Source: Agathobaculum sp. Marseille-P7918 | GTDB taxonomy: Bacteria > Bacillota > Clostridia > Oscillospirales > Butyricicoccaceae | Direction: 5' to 3' | DNA length: 64,000 bases | Assembly: GCF_900625105.1 (NCBI RefSeq) | Contig: NZ_UYYD01000002.1 | Span: forward strand, 124,001 to 188,000 | Shown here: piece by piece, positions 25,414 to 34,817 of the stretch | How the letters are laid out: each line of letters starts with the position of its first letter | How positions within the stretch are numbered: position 1 is the first letter of the stretch | Made by a program: the position numbers and the translations under genes | The notes under the pieces: generated by a model | What the model saw: the letters and a program-made list of their open reading frames with translations, nothing else | Told to the model about the DNA's origin: nothing | The model's database searches: none

Positions 25414-26805
25414 TCAAAAACGTGTTACTTCATAACCCAGATACGTTTTCATTGCTTCTTCCATGGCATCCGCATAATGGCCTGCGGTAATGGTGGTGTG
25501 ATGACGGAAACCGTTTCTGGCCATATAAAGGATTTTCTTCTGGAGATCGTTGATTTCCGCAACGCCCGCGCAGCCGAAATACTCTTTTTCGATCGGCTCA
25601 CCGGTCATTCTGCCTTCATCCACATAAGTGTAAAGCAAGCCGTTTTCCGTTCTTGCACTGGCATACGTCATTGGCATGGCGGCAATACGGCCCTCGTTGA
25701 CACCCCAGCCATAGTCCGGGCCATTGCCCTTGGCGAACATCTTATGCACGCCAACGGTGCCCTTATCTTCCATCAGTCCCTGCGCCGTGGAGCCACAGTG
25801 GAACAGGATACACTTGTTTTCATCGTCGCCATAGTTGTTATTCCAGTCGAGGCATGCCGCCGGCTTCTGGGAAGCCTGCGCCAGAATTTCCATCGTGATG
25901 GTGTTGGCAACATCCATCTCGCAGGACGCCACAATGCCGCGGTCGTTCAGTTCGCTGAGCAGCACACAGGGAGCGATGCCGAATTCCTGATGCATCTCAT
26001 TCCAGCAGCGGATCGAAACGCTGTCAAAATGGTATTGCTCGATCATATCATCAATTGCGACCGACATTTTTGCCAGAATCTGCATTTTCTCATCCGGTAC
26101 CTTGCAGAAATTGCAGTATTTCCTGAGCGATTCCACCTTATCCTTGACCGCGCCGCGCGTATCGGGCATGCTGCGGATTCTGGAGAACAGTTCGCTCAGA
26201 TCGTAGGATTCATAAGTAACGCCGTACCGCTGCAGTGCCAGCTCGTCAAACCGCACGGTCTTGAACAGCGTGGTACGCGCACCGATGCCGCCGATCGTAT
26301 ACCGTTTCATGCGCTTGACAATGCGGCATACCGCGGCAAAATCGTTCAGATTTTTCTGGAATGCATCGGAGGACGGGTGTACGACATGCGGCGGGAAGAT
26401 CGTGTAGGGAATCTTATACTGATAAAACATGTCTTCAATGCTGAACTTGCCGCAGAATGCGTCCCGGCGATTGGCAAAATCCATCTTGCCGAATTCATCG
26501 GGATACGCCTGCAGGAAAATCGGCACGCCTGCGTCCCGTACCGCCGGGATGGCGCCGTTCTCATCGCCGAAATTCGGCAGGCTCATGATTACGCCGTCAT
26601 ACTCCCCGCGGTGCGCTTCCAGAAACGCCGCATACTTACGGCCTTCATCCACTGTTTCCACTGCGCCAAACTTGGTTGCATCCGGGTCCATTTCAATATA
26701 GCTATGTCCGGCTTTTTTAACCGCTTGTTCGACTTCCTCCCGCGCGCTTGCAATCAGCGATCCAGGGAAAAAACCTCGATTCGCAAAATATAATGCAAAA
26801 ACCAT
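25414..26805 (-). CDS. L-fucose/L-arabinose isomerase-fold protein
   Basis: 463 aa. The text fits the FucI/AraA-type sugar isomerase superfamily: VIMSLPNFGDENGAIPA, KFSIEDMFYQYKIP, SIRCWNEMHQEFGIAPC, ASCEMDVANTITMEIL and ILFHCGSTAQGLM. The conserved Glu in CEMD and the His in LFHCG are in the expected metal-binding places. It should convert an aldose to a ketose; which one is unknown. The operon order isomerase-epimerase-aldolase-kinase suggests a ketose-phosphate route. GGAGGTG precedes the ATG. Confidence 0.82.
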   Translation of the reverse strand: MVFALYFANRGFFPGSLIASAREEVEQAVKKAGHSYIEMDPDATKFGAVETVDEGRKYAAFLEAHRGEYDGVIMSLPNFGDENGAIPAVRDAGVPIFLQAYPDEFGKMDFANRRDAFCGKFSIEDMFYQYKIPYTIFPPHVVHPSSDAFQKNLNDFAAVCRIVKRMKRYTIGGIGARTTLFKTVRFDELALQRYGVTYESYDLSELFSRIRSMPDTRGAVKDKVESLRKYCNFCKVPDEKMQILAKMSVAIDDMIEQYHFDSVSIRCWNEMHQEFGIAPCVLLSELNDRGIVASCEMDVANTITMEILAQASQKPAACLDWNNNYGDDENKCILFHCGSTAQGLMEDKGTVGVHKMFAKGNGPDYGWGVNEGRIAAMPMTYASARTENGLLYTYVDEGRMTGEPIEKEYFGCAGVAEINDLQKKILYMARNGFRHHTTITAGHYADAMEEAMKTYLGYEVTRF

Positions 26806-26826
26806 TGTTTACACCTCCGTTTTATC

Positions 26827-27831
26827 TCATTTCCCAAATTTCTCGACAAACGCCTTATCCATTGTCAATTCACTTGCGCTTACCAGTCCTGCTACCTGCT
26901 CCGGAACATCCACCGAGGAAAGCGCAATGACTTGGAACGGCTGGCTGAACAGATAGGCAATCGACAGCGCGAAAATGGACGTCCCCTCTTGTTCATGCCG
27001 CCGGCACAGTTCCTCGTAAATATACAGATTGCGTTCATTGAGGAATTCATCCAACAGCGGCTGAGGAAGATTGATGTCCCCGGCAGGCGCAATGACCTTG
27101 CCGTCTTTCGCCACAACACCAGCCTGATACAGTCTGTCAAAAAGGCCGGAGGCCGTGGACGAATACGGGATCAGCGGCATGCCTGTCTGCACATGCCATT
27201 TGTATTCCTCCTCGCTCACTGCAACCGTTGTATTGTCATTCCCAACGCCATAGGCGCTTTTTTTCCTTGCAAGGCTCCATTGATTGGACACCGCGCAAAA
27301 GCCCTGTATATGGTTTTCCGCAGCACACTTTTCAAATTCCCGCAAACGCGCAAGCGTGAAGTTGGATGCTCCATAATAACGGATCTTACCTTCCGTGCGC
27401 AGTTGTTCCAGCAGCGCCAGGATGTCTTCTGCCGGCACTGTCGGATCATCCCGATGCAGCCAATACAGATCGATGCAGTCCCGGTGCAGCGTTTGCAGGC
27501 TCTCCTCCAAATCCTTTCGGATTTCGGATTCCCTGATGCGGGAAACCTGCGGTGCTGCGAAATCATAATGACCGCCTTTGGTCGCGACAACGATATCCGA
27601 GGCCTTGGCTGTTTTGAGCCACTCCCCCAGAATTTGTTCCGCGCAGTTGCCCGCGCCCGGGATCCATTTGCAGTAGGCATTTGCGGTATCAATAAAATTG
27701 CCGCCCAGTTCGCAATAACGGTCCAGAATCTCAAAAGCGGATTTTTTATCAATCCGATCCCCGAACGATCCGGTACCCATGCTGATATTGCTCACACGCA
27801 AATCCGTGTTTCTCAGTGTCACATATTTCAT
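26827..27831 (-). CDS. aldo/keto reductase
   Basis: 334 aa, AKR barrel. The catalytic tetrad is partly readable: D in FIDTANAY (with the Tyr), K in VATKGGHYD and H in LYWLHRDDP. The NADPH site lies near VIALSSVDVPEQV. It would oxidise or reduce a sugar carbonyl. Its start overlaps the stop of the alpha-galactosidase (ATGA), so the two are translationally coupled, which hints that it acts on the product of that hydrolysis. Confidence 0.88.
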   Translation of the reverse strand: MKYVTLRNTDLRVSNISMGTGSFGDRIDKKSAFEILDRYCELGGNFIDTANAYCKWIPGAGNCAEQILGEWLKTAKASDIVVATKGGHYDFAAPQVSRIRESEIRKDLEESLQTLHRDCIDLYWLHRDDPTVPAEDILALLEQLRTEGKIRYYGASNFTLARLREFEKCAAENHIQGFCAVSNQWSLARKKSAYGVGNDNTTVAVSEEEYKWHVQTGMPLIPYSSTASGLFDRLYQAGVVAKDGKVIAPAGDINLPQPLLDEFLNERNLYIYEELCRRHEQEGTSIFALSIAYLFSQPFQVIALSSVDVPEQVAGLVSASELTMDKAFVEKFGK

Positions 27832-29945
27832 GCGTCATCCTCCGCATCCAACCGTTCCAATACAAAAATTCTTGCCGAGACAGAGGCCGGAAGCACCGCG
27901 CTCAGACTGCCCTGTTCCCGATTCCATTCACACTTGGCGGGCAGGGATTGCGGATAAAAGCAACTTGCTTTGACCGGCTTGCCCTTCCACTGAGGAACCG
28001 GCAGCGAAATCGTCCCCGTTTTGCTGTTGCATCTCCAAACAGCAAGGAAAATACGCTTTTCCGTTTCCATACCGAGACTGATCCATTCGTCGCCCAGTGC
28101 CGACAGCCCGATCGGCCAGAACGGCAGGAAGTGCGGCACATCCATCCGCAGCTGCTTATAGCAGGCAATGCCTTCCTGGATGAGCTTACGGCACGCCGGC
28201 GCAATCACATCCGGTCTGCCGCTTTGATGAATCCGCATCAGCATTGCATTGACCATGTTGAATGCGGTTTGTTCCTCCGTGCTGTCCGCCAGCGGATAAG
28301 ACCAGACACCAGCCTGTTCTGGCGTCACTGCGCTCGGCGCGTTGGCTGCAATGGATGCTGTATAGATGTAATCCTCCTGATCGCTCGTCGACTGGAGCGG
28401 GTAGCGCGCCAGCATGGCGTAATCCATACGCAAACCGCCGCTCGAGCAGTTCTCAATCACCAGATCCGGATAGCGGTCCATGATGGATTCCAGCCACCGC
28501 AGATACGCACGGTTGTGGGACAGCAAACCGTCTCCAAAGCTGTCGGCATCGGCCTCTGTGCCTACGCCGGCCTCAATATTGTAATCGATCTTGAAATATC
28601 CCACGCCATACTCTTGAATCAGACGATCTATGGTTGCATCCATATAGCGGATCACTTCCGGATTTCTGAAATCCAGCTGATAACGGGAACGTTCCTGCAC
28701 CGCTTTGCCGTGCCGCGTAAAAAACCAATCGGGTTTCACCTGTGCGACCATCGGCGAGTGAATGCCCATCACTTCCAGTTCCAGCCACAGGCCAGGGATC
28801 ATTCCCTTGCTGCGGATATAGTCCATCACTTCTACCAGCCCGTTGGGGAAGCGTTCCCGGCTTTCCTTCCACTCGCCGACGCTGTCCCACCAATAGCCGG
28901 ACGAATACCATCCGCCGTCTACAACGAAGTATTCACAGCCCAGTTCCGCTGCCGTGTCAATCAGCTTCCGTTCTTTTTCTGTGGTCGGATCTGCAAACAG
29001 GCAGTTCATATAATCATTGAAGATCACACTTACTTTTACATGATCCGGATGACTGCGGCGAATTCTGCGTCTGTACTTGGTCATTTCGCCAACAGCTTGC
29101 GAAAAACTGCCATTGACTGCGGAAACTGCCACCGGAACAGAAACAAATTGCTCGCCCGGTTTGAGGGACTTCCACCAGTGATTGTCGCTTTCGGTGGGGC
29201 CGGACAGCAGCAGATAATAATATCCGGTCTGATCTCCGATCTCCCAATGCCAGGAGCCGTTATTTTCAATCTGCCAGAGAAGCGCCGCACCGGTTTCCGT
29301 GTTTTCCAGATAACCCATCGGGAGATAGGACTTGGTAGACCAAGTGCCGGTATTGCCGACGGCCAGCGCGGTTGCGGAATGCTGCCGCTGCCGGATCTGG
29401 CTGCTGGTGAGGCCCACCTCGGGGAAAGAATAGGATTTCCACTGTGCCTCACGGCACCAGGTGTTGTGCGGGATCCATACGCGCATCTTGTCCTCCGGCG
29501 CAGACAATCCACCTCTTTCCACACCAGTCAAAGCAAAAGAGGATACATATTCAATCCCCAAATCGCGGGAACCGATATTTTCCAGTTCGGCCCATGCGCG
29601 CACGGTCTGAACTCCATCATAAAACTGATAAACCTGACGTGCCTGCAAGCCCATCACAGGTTCCTGCATATAGAACGTAATGCGCCGTCCATTTTCATTT
29701 CTTTCATCCGTATGGCGGAGATATTGCAGTCTCCAACCAGCGCTGGTTACGGCATGGCGGATGCCATTCCGTTCCGGTTCACAGTTTTCCCCTGTGACCT
29801 GTACTTCCATCGTGTAAAATCCCTCTTGCGGCATTTCACTTTCCCGGAAAGCCTGCGCTGAAAAATGCAGCAGCTGCACCTGCAGATTATCGCAGATCCG
29901 CCAGACCGCATAAATTCCGTTTTCATACAGCTCGATTTGTTTCAT
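27828..29945 (-). CDS. GH36-family alpha-galactosidase, cytoplasmic
   Basis: 705 aa, near the usual ~720. The catalytic nucleophile Asp is in YFKIDYN (about residue 440) and the acid/base Asp in ENCSSGGLRMDYAML (about 500). FVVDGGWY and the N-terminal beta-sandwich also match GH36. No signal peptide, so it acts on galactosides after import by the adjacent ABC transporter. Galactose released here feeds the galKET operon 10 kb away; the aglycone probably enters the isomerase/kinase/aldolase branch. GAGGTGA precedes the ATG. Confidence 0.9.
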   Translation of the reverse strand: MKQIELYENGIYAVWRICDNLQVQLLHFSAQAFRESEMPQEGFYTMEVQVTGENCEPERNGIRHAVTSAGWRLQYLRHTDERNENGRRITFYMQEPVMGLQARQVYQFYDGVQTVRAWAELENIGSRDLGIEYVSSFALTGVERGGLSAPEDKMRVWIPHNTWCREAQWKSYSFPEVGLTSSQIRQRQHSATALAVGNTGTWSTKSYLPMGYLENTETGAALLWQIENNGSWHWEIGDQTGYYYLLLSGPTESDNHWWKSLKPGEQFVSVPVAVSAVNGSFSQAVGEMTKYRRRIRRSHPDHVKVSVIFNDYMNCLFADPTTEKERKLIDTAAELGCEYFVVDGGWYSSGYWWDSVGEWKESRERFPNGLVEVMDYIRSKGMIPGLWLELEVMGIHSPMVAQVKPDWFFTRHGKAVQERSRYQLDFRNPEVIRYMDATIDRLIQEYGVGYFKIDYNIEAGVGTEADADSFGDGLLSHNRAYLRWLESIMDRYPDLVIENCSSGGLRMDYAMLARYPLQSTSDQEDYIYTASIAANAPSAVTPEQAGVWSYPLADSTEEQTAFNMVNAMLMRIHQSGRPDVIAPACRKLIQEGIACYKQLRMDVPHFLPFWPIGLSALGDEWISLGMETEKRIFLAVWRCNSKTGTISLPVPQWKGKPVKASCFYPQSLPAKCEWNREQGSLSAVLPASVSARIFVLERLDAEDDA

Positions 29946-29956
29946 GCGCTTTCACC

Positions 29957-30784
29957 TCAGAGTTTACCGCCGGACGTTGCAATGCCTTCTACAAACTGCT
30001 TCTGGAAAATCAGGTAAATGACGATCATCGGGATGCACGCCAGCAGCGATGCCGCCATCAGCTCCGGATAATCAGACGAGAAGGTGCCCTGCAGCTTGGC
30101 CAGCGCCGAAGCCAGCGGCATCGTTGCCTGATTGGTGTTGACGACCAACGGCCACATCAGATCCTTGAATGCGAACAGCGCAGTAAAGATGCCCAGTGCC
30201 ACCATGCCGGATTTGGCCAGCGGCAGCATGATAAACAGGAAAGTCTGTCCAACATTGCACCCATCCAAACGGGCGGATTCCTCCAGCTCCTTGGGCAGAT
30301 TGATGAAGTTCTGCCGCATCAGGAAGGTACCAAATGCCGTCACAAGGCCGGGGAAGATCAGCGCGAAAATACTGTTCTGCGCGCCAAGTGCATTGATCAT
30401 CAGGTACTGCGGGATGATGAAGATCTGCGTCGGAATCATCATCTGGAAAATAACCAGTGTAAACAGCAGCTTTTTGCCCTTGAACTCCAACCGTGCAAAC
30501 GCATAGCCTGCCATCGTTGCCGTCAATACCGCACATACCACGCGGCCTACGATCATCCAGATGGTGTTCCAATAAAGCTGCGGAATATCCATTTTTGCGA
30601 TCGCGCTTTCAAAGCCGTCCAGCAGCCACTTCGAAGGGAAGATGACAAAAGGATTCACCTGCGTTGCCTCTGTAACCGATTTGAACGCCGTCAGAACCAT
30701 CCAAATAAAGGGAACCAGCATCACAACGGCACCAATGGAAAGCAAACAGATCGCCAAAATATTTTTGCTTCGTTTTTTGCCCAT
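29957..30784 (-). CDS. CUT1 sugar ABC transporter permease, MalG type
   Basis: 275 aa with six membrane helices. The EAA loop, which docks the ATPase, is ELEESARLDGCNVGQTFLFI (about residue 185). Typical MalG start (SIGAVVMLVPFIWMVLTAFKS). Partner permease and binding protein genes lie just upstream in the operon. Confidence 0.93.
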   Translation of the reverse strand: MGKKRSKNILAICLLSIGAVVMLVPFIWMVLTAFKSVTEATQVNPFVIFPSKWLLDGFESAIAKMDIPQLYWNTIWMIVGRVVCAVLTATMAGYAFARLEFKGKKLLFTLVIFQMMIPTQIFIIPQYLMINALGAQNSIFALIFPGLVTAFGTFLMRQNFINLPKELEESARLDGCNVGQTFLFIMLPLAKSGMVALGIFTALFAFKDLMWPLVVNTNQATMPLASALAKLQGTFSSDYPELMAASLLACIPMIVIYLIFQKQFVEGIATSGGKL

Positions 30785-30830
30785 AACGTCTCCTTTCCCA
30801 AGTTCAAACCATCGTCGGTTTCTTCTTTTC

Positions 30831-31745
30831 TCAGTTATAGTGCACCCATTTCTTTTCCAGGTAATTCTGGAACAATGTGATGACCATAATAATCATAAGA
30901 AGCAGAATAACGATCGTTGAACCGTAACCCTTATTGCCTTCGATGAAGGAATAATTATAGAACAGGTATACCAGCGACTGCGTTTCTCCCAATGCGGGGT
31001 TGCTCAGATCCATCATCATATAGATCACGTCAAACACCTGCATCGCCGCAATCAGGCGTGTAACCAGGACGAAGAACAGGGTCGGCGAAAGCAGCGGGAT
31101 TGTAACGTTGAAAAACTGCTGCACCGAATTTGCCCCGTCAATACGGGCCGCCTCATAATAGTCCTTCGGGATTTCCTGCAGGCCCGCCAAAAACAGCACC
31201 ATGTTGTATCCAATCACCGACCAGATGCCAACCACAGCCACCGAGTAAATCGCGATCTTAGGATCGGAAATCCAATTGACCGGCCCGAATCCAAAGATGC
31301 CCAGAATATGATTGAGCAAACCGAACTGACTGTTATACAGCCACCGCCAAACCATTGCCACGGCAGCGGGTGCCGCAATCATGGGTAAGAAATAAATGGT
31401 GCGGAATGCCACCCGGCATTTCATTTTGCGGTTTAAAAGCACTGCCAGCAGCAAGGCGATGACAATCGAAATCGGCACTTCAACAATCGTATACCGGATC
31501 GTATTCCATACGGCCTGCCAAACGGAAGAATCATGGATCAGTGTGATATAATTCTGCAATCCAATGAAAATGTTTCCTTTTCCAAAATCGCCTGTTTTGA
31601 AAAAGCTCTGGTAAATGGTTTGAAAAATAGGAATGATATTCAGAACGATTAAACCAAGTATGGTGGGGAGCACCATAAGGTATCCCCACCATGCTTCGTT
31701 ACGCTTTTTCGCAGAATATCTTACGGCTTTATTTTTTCCGCTCAT
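30831..31745 (-). CDS. CUT1 sugar ABC transporter permease, MalF type
   Basis: 304 aa with about six membrane helices (GYLMVLPTILGLIVLNIIPI first). The EAA motif reads YYEAARIDGANSVQQFFNVT (about residue 200). It forms the channel with the MalG-type partner. AGGAGG is well placed before the ATG. Confidence 0.93.
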   Translation of the reverse strand: MSGKNKAVRYSAKKRNEAWWGYLMVLPTILGLIVLNIIPIFQTIYQSFFKTGDFGKGNIFIGLQNYITLIHDSSVWQAVWNTIRYTIVEVPISIVIALLLAVLLNRKMKCRVAFRTIYFLPMIAAPAAVAMVWRWLYNSQFGLLNHILGIFGFGPVNWISDPKIAIYSVAVVGIWSVIGYNMVLFLAGLQEIPKDYYEAARIDGANSVQQFFNVTIPLLSPTLFFVLVTRLIAAMQVFDVIYMMMDLSNPALGETQSLVYLFYNYSFIEGNKGYGSTIVILLLMIIMVITLFQNYLEKKWVHYN

Positions 31746-31774
31746 GGTATTCCTCCTGCGAATTGCATTTTTTG

Positions 31775-33079
31775 TTAATTGGTTTCTTTCAAAATCTGAT
31801 TCATCTGCTCTGCAATGTTCTTGCAGGTCTCTTCCGGCGTCTTTTCACCCGTGAAGCCCGCGCCAATCTCTTCCTTGATCATATTGGCCCAGTTGACCGT
31901 ACGGCGGGAGTGCGGGAAAATCACCATCGTGTCATCCATAACATCCAGATACGCCTGCAGATTGAACTCAGGATGTGCATTGATCCAGTTATCCGAAGTA
32001 CCTTCCCAAGCCGACATCATAACGCCCAGATCGGACTGCATCTGCTGTGCTTCCTGCGAGCCCAGATACTCAATGACCTTCCAAGCCGTTTCCGGATCAG
32101 AGGAGTTTGCCGGAGCCGCCCAGGCAACGCCATTGTAAATGGTGGTGCGGACATTGTTCGGACCCATCGGCTTGATCACAACATCGCAGTTTTCCTTCAC
32201 ATATTCGTTGTTCGTCAGGTCGTTTACCTTCCAGGAGCCCTGCAGCGTCATCGCTACCTGGCCGGACATGAACAGCGTGCAGTCGCCGTTTTCCACCAGC
32301 GTCGTGTACGGCGGCATATAGCCGTTCTTCTCCATATCCATCAGGACGGTGAGGCCCTCAATGGTGCCCGGCTGGTCAAAACCGGAGGTCTGCTGGTCGT
32401 CCGAAAGGACATATCCGCCGTAATCGTAAATGATGTTGTAGTAACCGCCCTGATCATTATCCGGGCTGACTGCGAAACCATACTGGCTGCCGTCCGCCTT
32501 CGTCAGCTTCTGGGCTGCTGCCGCAACGTCTTCCCAAGTCCAGGTATCATCCGGATACGCCAGACCGGCTTCGTCAAACATCGTCTTGTTGTACCAAAGC
32601 GCTACCGTATCAATGTCCTTCGGAATGCCCAGCTGCGCGCCGTCCTCATTCTGATACAGACTTACGATATCCTGCGGATATTTGCTCATATCAATTTTAT
32701 CGCTCTTGGAAATGTAATCGGTCAGATCGAGCAGCATATCATTTTCTGCATACTTGGCAATTTCATTGGAATGCATAATGAATACATCCGGCATCGAACC
32801 GCCAGTCGCTGCAGCTTCCAGCATGGTCCAGTACTGATCCCAGGGGGTCACCTCGATGCGGGTCTCAATACCGGTTTCTTCGGTAAATTTCTTAAGGATT
32901 TCGGTAAACCCAGGCTCCTGCGGAGAATCCCACATGGCAACCGTGATCACATCGCTGCTGCCACTGGACTGCGATGCATCCGAATTTGCCGCATCCTGAT
33001 CTGTGGATGTCTGGCCGCAGCCAACCAAACCCGCCAGCATCGCTGACAAAAGCGCCCAACCAATCAATCGTTTTTTCAT
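31775..33079 (-). CDS. sugar ABC transporter substrate-binding lipoprotein
   Basis: 434 aa, family 1 extracellular solute-binding protein. A lipoprotein signal ends in LVGCGQ (lipid-modified Cys about residue 21). The mature part shows ITVAMWDSPQEPGFTEILKKF, WDQYWTMLEAAATGGSMPDVF and the PFAWAAP-like GVAWAAPANSS block. It captures the galactoside outside the cell. First gene of the nine-gene minus-strand operon (33079 to 22009), with gaps of at most 46 bases; AAGGAG precedes the ATG. Confidence 0.92.
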   Translation of the reverse strand: MKKRLIGWALLSAMLAGLVGCGQTSTDQDAANSDASQSSGSSDVITVAMWDSPQEPGFTEILKKFTEETGIETRIEVTPWDQYWTMLEAAATGGSMPDVFIMHSNEIAKYAENDMLLDLTDYISKSDKIDMSKYPQDIVSLYQNEDGAQLGIPKDIDTVALWYNKTMFDEAGLAYPDDTWTWEDVAAAAQKLTKADGSQYGFAVSPDNDQGGYYNIIYDYGGYVLSDDQQTSGFDQPGTIEGLTVLMDMEKNGYMPPYTTLVENGDCTLFMSGQVAMTLQGSWKVNDLTNNEYVKENCDVVIKPMGPNNVRTTIYNGVAWAAPANSSDPETAWKVIEYLGSQEAQQMQSDLGVMMSAWEGTSDNWINAHPEFNLQAYLDVMDDTMVIFPHSRRTVNWANMIKEEIGAGFTGEKTPEETCKNIAEQMNQILKETN

Positions 33080-33560
33080 TTTCTGACACTCCTTTTCAAT
33101 TCCTGCTGATTACCTTGTCACTCTTCTCTTCATAAGAATCATGTCCTTAACGACAAACGAATCTTACCATAGGATTCTTTTTGAGAATAGTGAATTTTCC
33201 ATCGCAAATAGAAAATTTGTTTCAATTTCTTTCATCCAGTCGCTTACAATTTTACAGCTTCTTTTTGTCTGTTATGCACAATTATATTAAAAAGCGCTGC
33301 CTGTCATTTCAGAATAATGTCCATATTTTCCCTAAAAATCCCATTTCCCCTTTTCGTAACTTATTGATTTTCATCCTGTGATGCGCCGCCTTCGGAATAG
33401 AAAATTTGTCGCAGCATTCTCTCTTACTGCGCATCCATATCAGCACTGTATCTGCACAGGCTCTCCATCTGTCCCGCCCTACTTCTCTTCTGCACAGCAC
33501 CATACCACGCACTGTTTGATATGAAGTATTCCGCATCAAAAGGTGTTGCTTTCCCGCGCA
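33080..33560. other. AT-rich intergenic region upstream of the sugar operon
   Basis: No gene. It should hold the promoter and regulator site of the sugar operon. A TAAGAT-like -10 on the minus strand lies within a GAATC...GATTC inverted repeat near 33157-33178, a possible operator, but no good -35 is seen. A short run (TAGAAAATTTGT) occurs twice, near 33206 and 33399. The stretch 33420-33540 holds nothing I recognise. Confidence 0.4.
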
Positions 33561-33609
33561 CCGCATCCGACTTTTCCCCAAGCACGTGATTGGGTGAAAA
33601 ATAAATGCC
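33561..33609 (+). repeat. internal attachment-like junction: right end joined to a left end
   Basis: 33561-33584 is identical over 24 bases to the right end of the island at 38482-38505. It is followed by ACGTGA in place of ATGTGC. Next comes TTGGGTGAAAAATAAATGCC (33590-33609), which matches the island left end at 3943 in about 15 of 20 positions. The layout right-end / 6 bp / left-end is what a junction between two adjacent elements, or a circular-form attachment site, would look like. Confidence 0.72.
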
Positions 33610-33630
33610 ACCAGACACTGCACTTGCTTC

Positions 33631-33672
33631 GGACAAAAAGCAGCCACCGGAACAATCGTTCCAGTGGCTGCC
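33631..33672 (-). terminator. 42-bp repeat copy 2, terminator of the two-component operon
   Basis: Identical to 13390-13431. On the minus strand the hairpin (arms GCAGCCAC.GGAAC) ends in T5, 36 bases after the stop of the histidine kinase gene, so it should terminate that operon. Confidence 0.8.
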
Positions 33673-33707
33673 CACTATATTGTCATGCCGGCGCACCGGC
33701 AAATTCA

Positions 33708-34817
33708 TTATCCATCTGCCGAAAGCACGGCCTGCGGCGGAAATCGCACCGCGATGGTCGTTCCTTCCTCCGAGCTTTTTTCCACCCAAACCGAGCCGCC
33801 GTGCAGCGCGGCGATCTCCCAAACGAGCGACAGACCCAACCCAACGCCGCCGTATTCCCGGCTGCGCGATTTGTCCACGCGAAAAAACGGATGGAAAATG
33901 CTGTGCTGATAAGCCTCTGGAATGCCGCAGCCGGTATCGGCAATGCGGATCTGCAAACCGGACTCCTCCCGGGCTACCGCCACGCCCACCATCCCGCCAG
34001 GGCGGTTATACTTGATGGCGTTTTCCGTCAGATTGAACAGCATCCGATAAAGCAAGGGATCGCTGCCGGTCATGGTGGCGTCGCCCTCCCGCTCCAAGGC
34101 GATCCCGCGCTGTTCTGCCAGCGGCGCAAGGTCGGTGAAAATCTCCTCGATCATCGGCCCGAGCTGGATGCGGTCCGTGCGCGGCGCAGATTGCAGGCTG
34201 TTCATCTCCAGCAGCGTCTGGGACAGCTGGGACAGCCGCTCGGTCTGCTCCCGCAGCAGGCCGAGGAATTCCGCTGTTTCAGGCAGCACCTCCGGATGCT
34301 CGGCGGCAAACAACTCGAGCTGCGCCTGCATCAGCGCCAGCGGCGTGCGCAGTTCATGGGCTGCGTTGCCGGTGAACTGCCGCTGGGTTTCAAACGCGCG
34401 GCTCAGCCGCTCCAGCATCTGGTTGAACGACCGGCTCAGCTGCCGGAACTCCGGCAGCAAATCCTCGTCGATTTTGATTTCCGCCAGATTGGTCAGCTGC
34501 ACCTGTTCCACCTGCGCGGCAAAGCGCCGCAGCGGCCGGAGCGCCCGCCCGCTGACAAAATACGCCAGCACGCCGCCGAGCAGCGTGACCCCTGCGGTCA
34601 TATACCAATTGGTCATGCAGAAATCTTCCTGCGTTTCGCGGATGAAAGCGCTGGTTTCCGCGCCCGCCCCGCCGCTGCGCGCCTGCACAAACTGCCCAAT
34701 GGCGTCCATATAGCCGATGCCGGACGAGCAAAGCAGCAGTTTCATGGCAACACAGGTGACGCCGATGAGCAGGACGGTCATCAGGGTGATCCGCCACTGA
34801 AGGGAGAGCCGTTTCAT
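33708..34817 (-). CDS. sensor histidine kinase
   Basis: 369 aa. Two membrane helices (about 12-32 and 73-92) flank a short ~40-residue outer loop. HAMP-like linker, then the dimerisation/phosphoacceptor H-box NAAHELRTPLA (about 150-160) and the ATPase blocks N (LTENAIKYN), G1 (IADTGCGIP), F (FFRVDKSRS) and G2 (GGVGLGLSLV). Its ATG overlaps the stop of the response regulator gene (ATGA). The pair is divergent from the redox-repair genes and presumably controls them. Confidence 0.92.
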   Translation of the reverse strand: MKRLSLQWRITLMTVLLIGVTCVAMKLLLCSSGIGYMDAIGQFVQARSGGAGAETSAFIRETQEDFCMTNWYMTAGVTLLGGVLAYFVSGRALRPLRRFAAQVEQVQLTNLAEIKIDEDLLPEFRQLSRSFNQMLERLSRAFETQRQFTGNAAHELRTPLALMQAQLELFAAEHPEVLPETAEFLGLLREQTERLSQLSQTLLEMNSLQSAPRTDRIQLGPMIEEIFTDLAPLAEQRGIALEREGDATMTGSDPLLYRMLFNLTENAIKYNRPGGMVGVAVAREESGLQIRIADTGCGIPEAYQHSIFHPFFRVDKSRSREYGGVGLGLSLVWEIAALHGGSVWVEKSSEEGTTIAVRFPPQAVLSADG

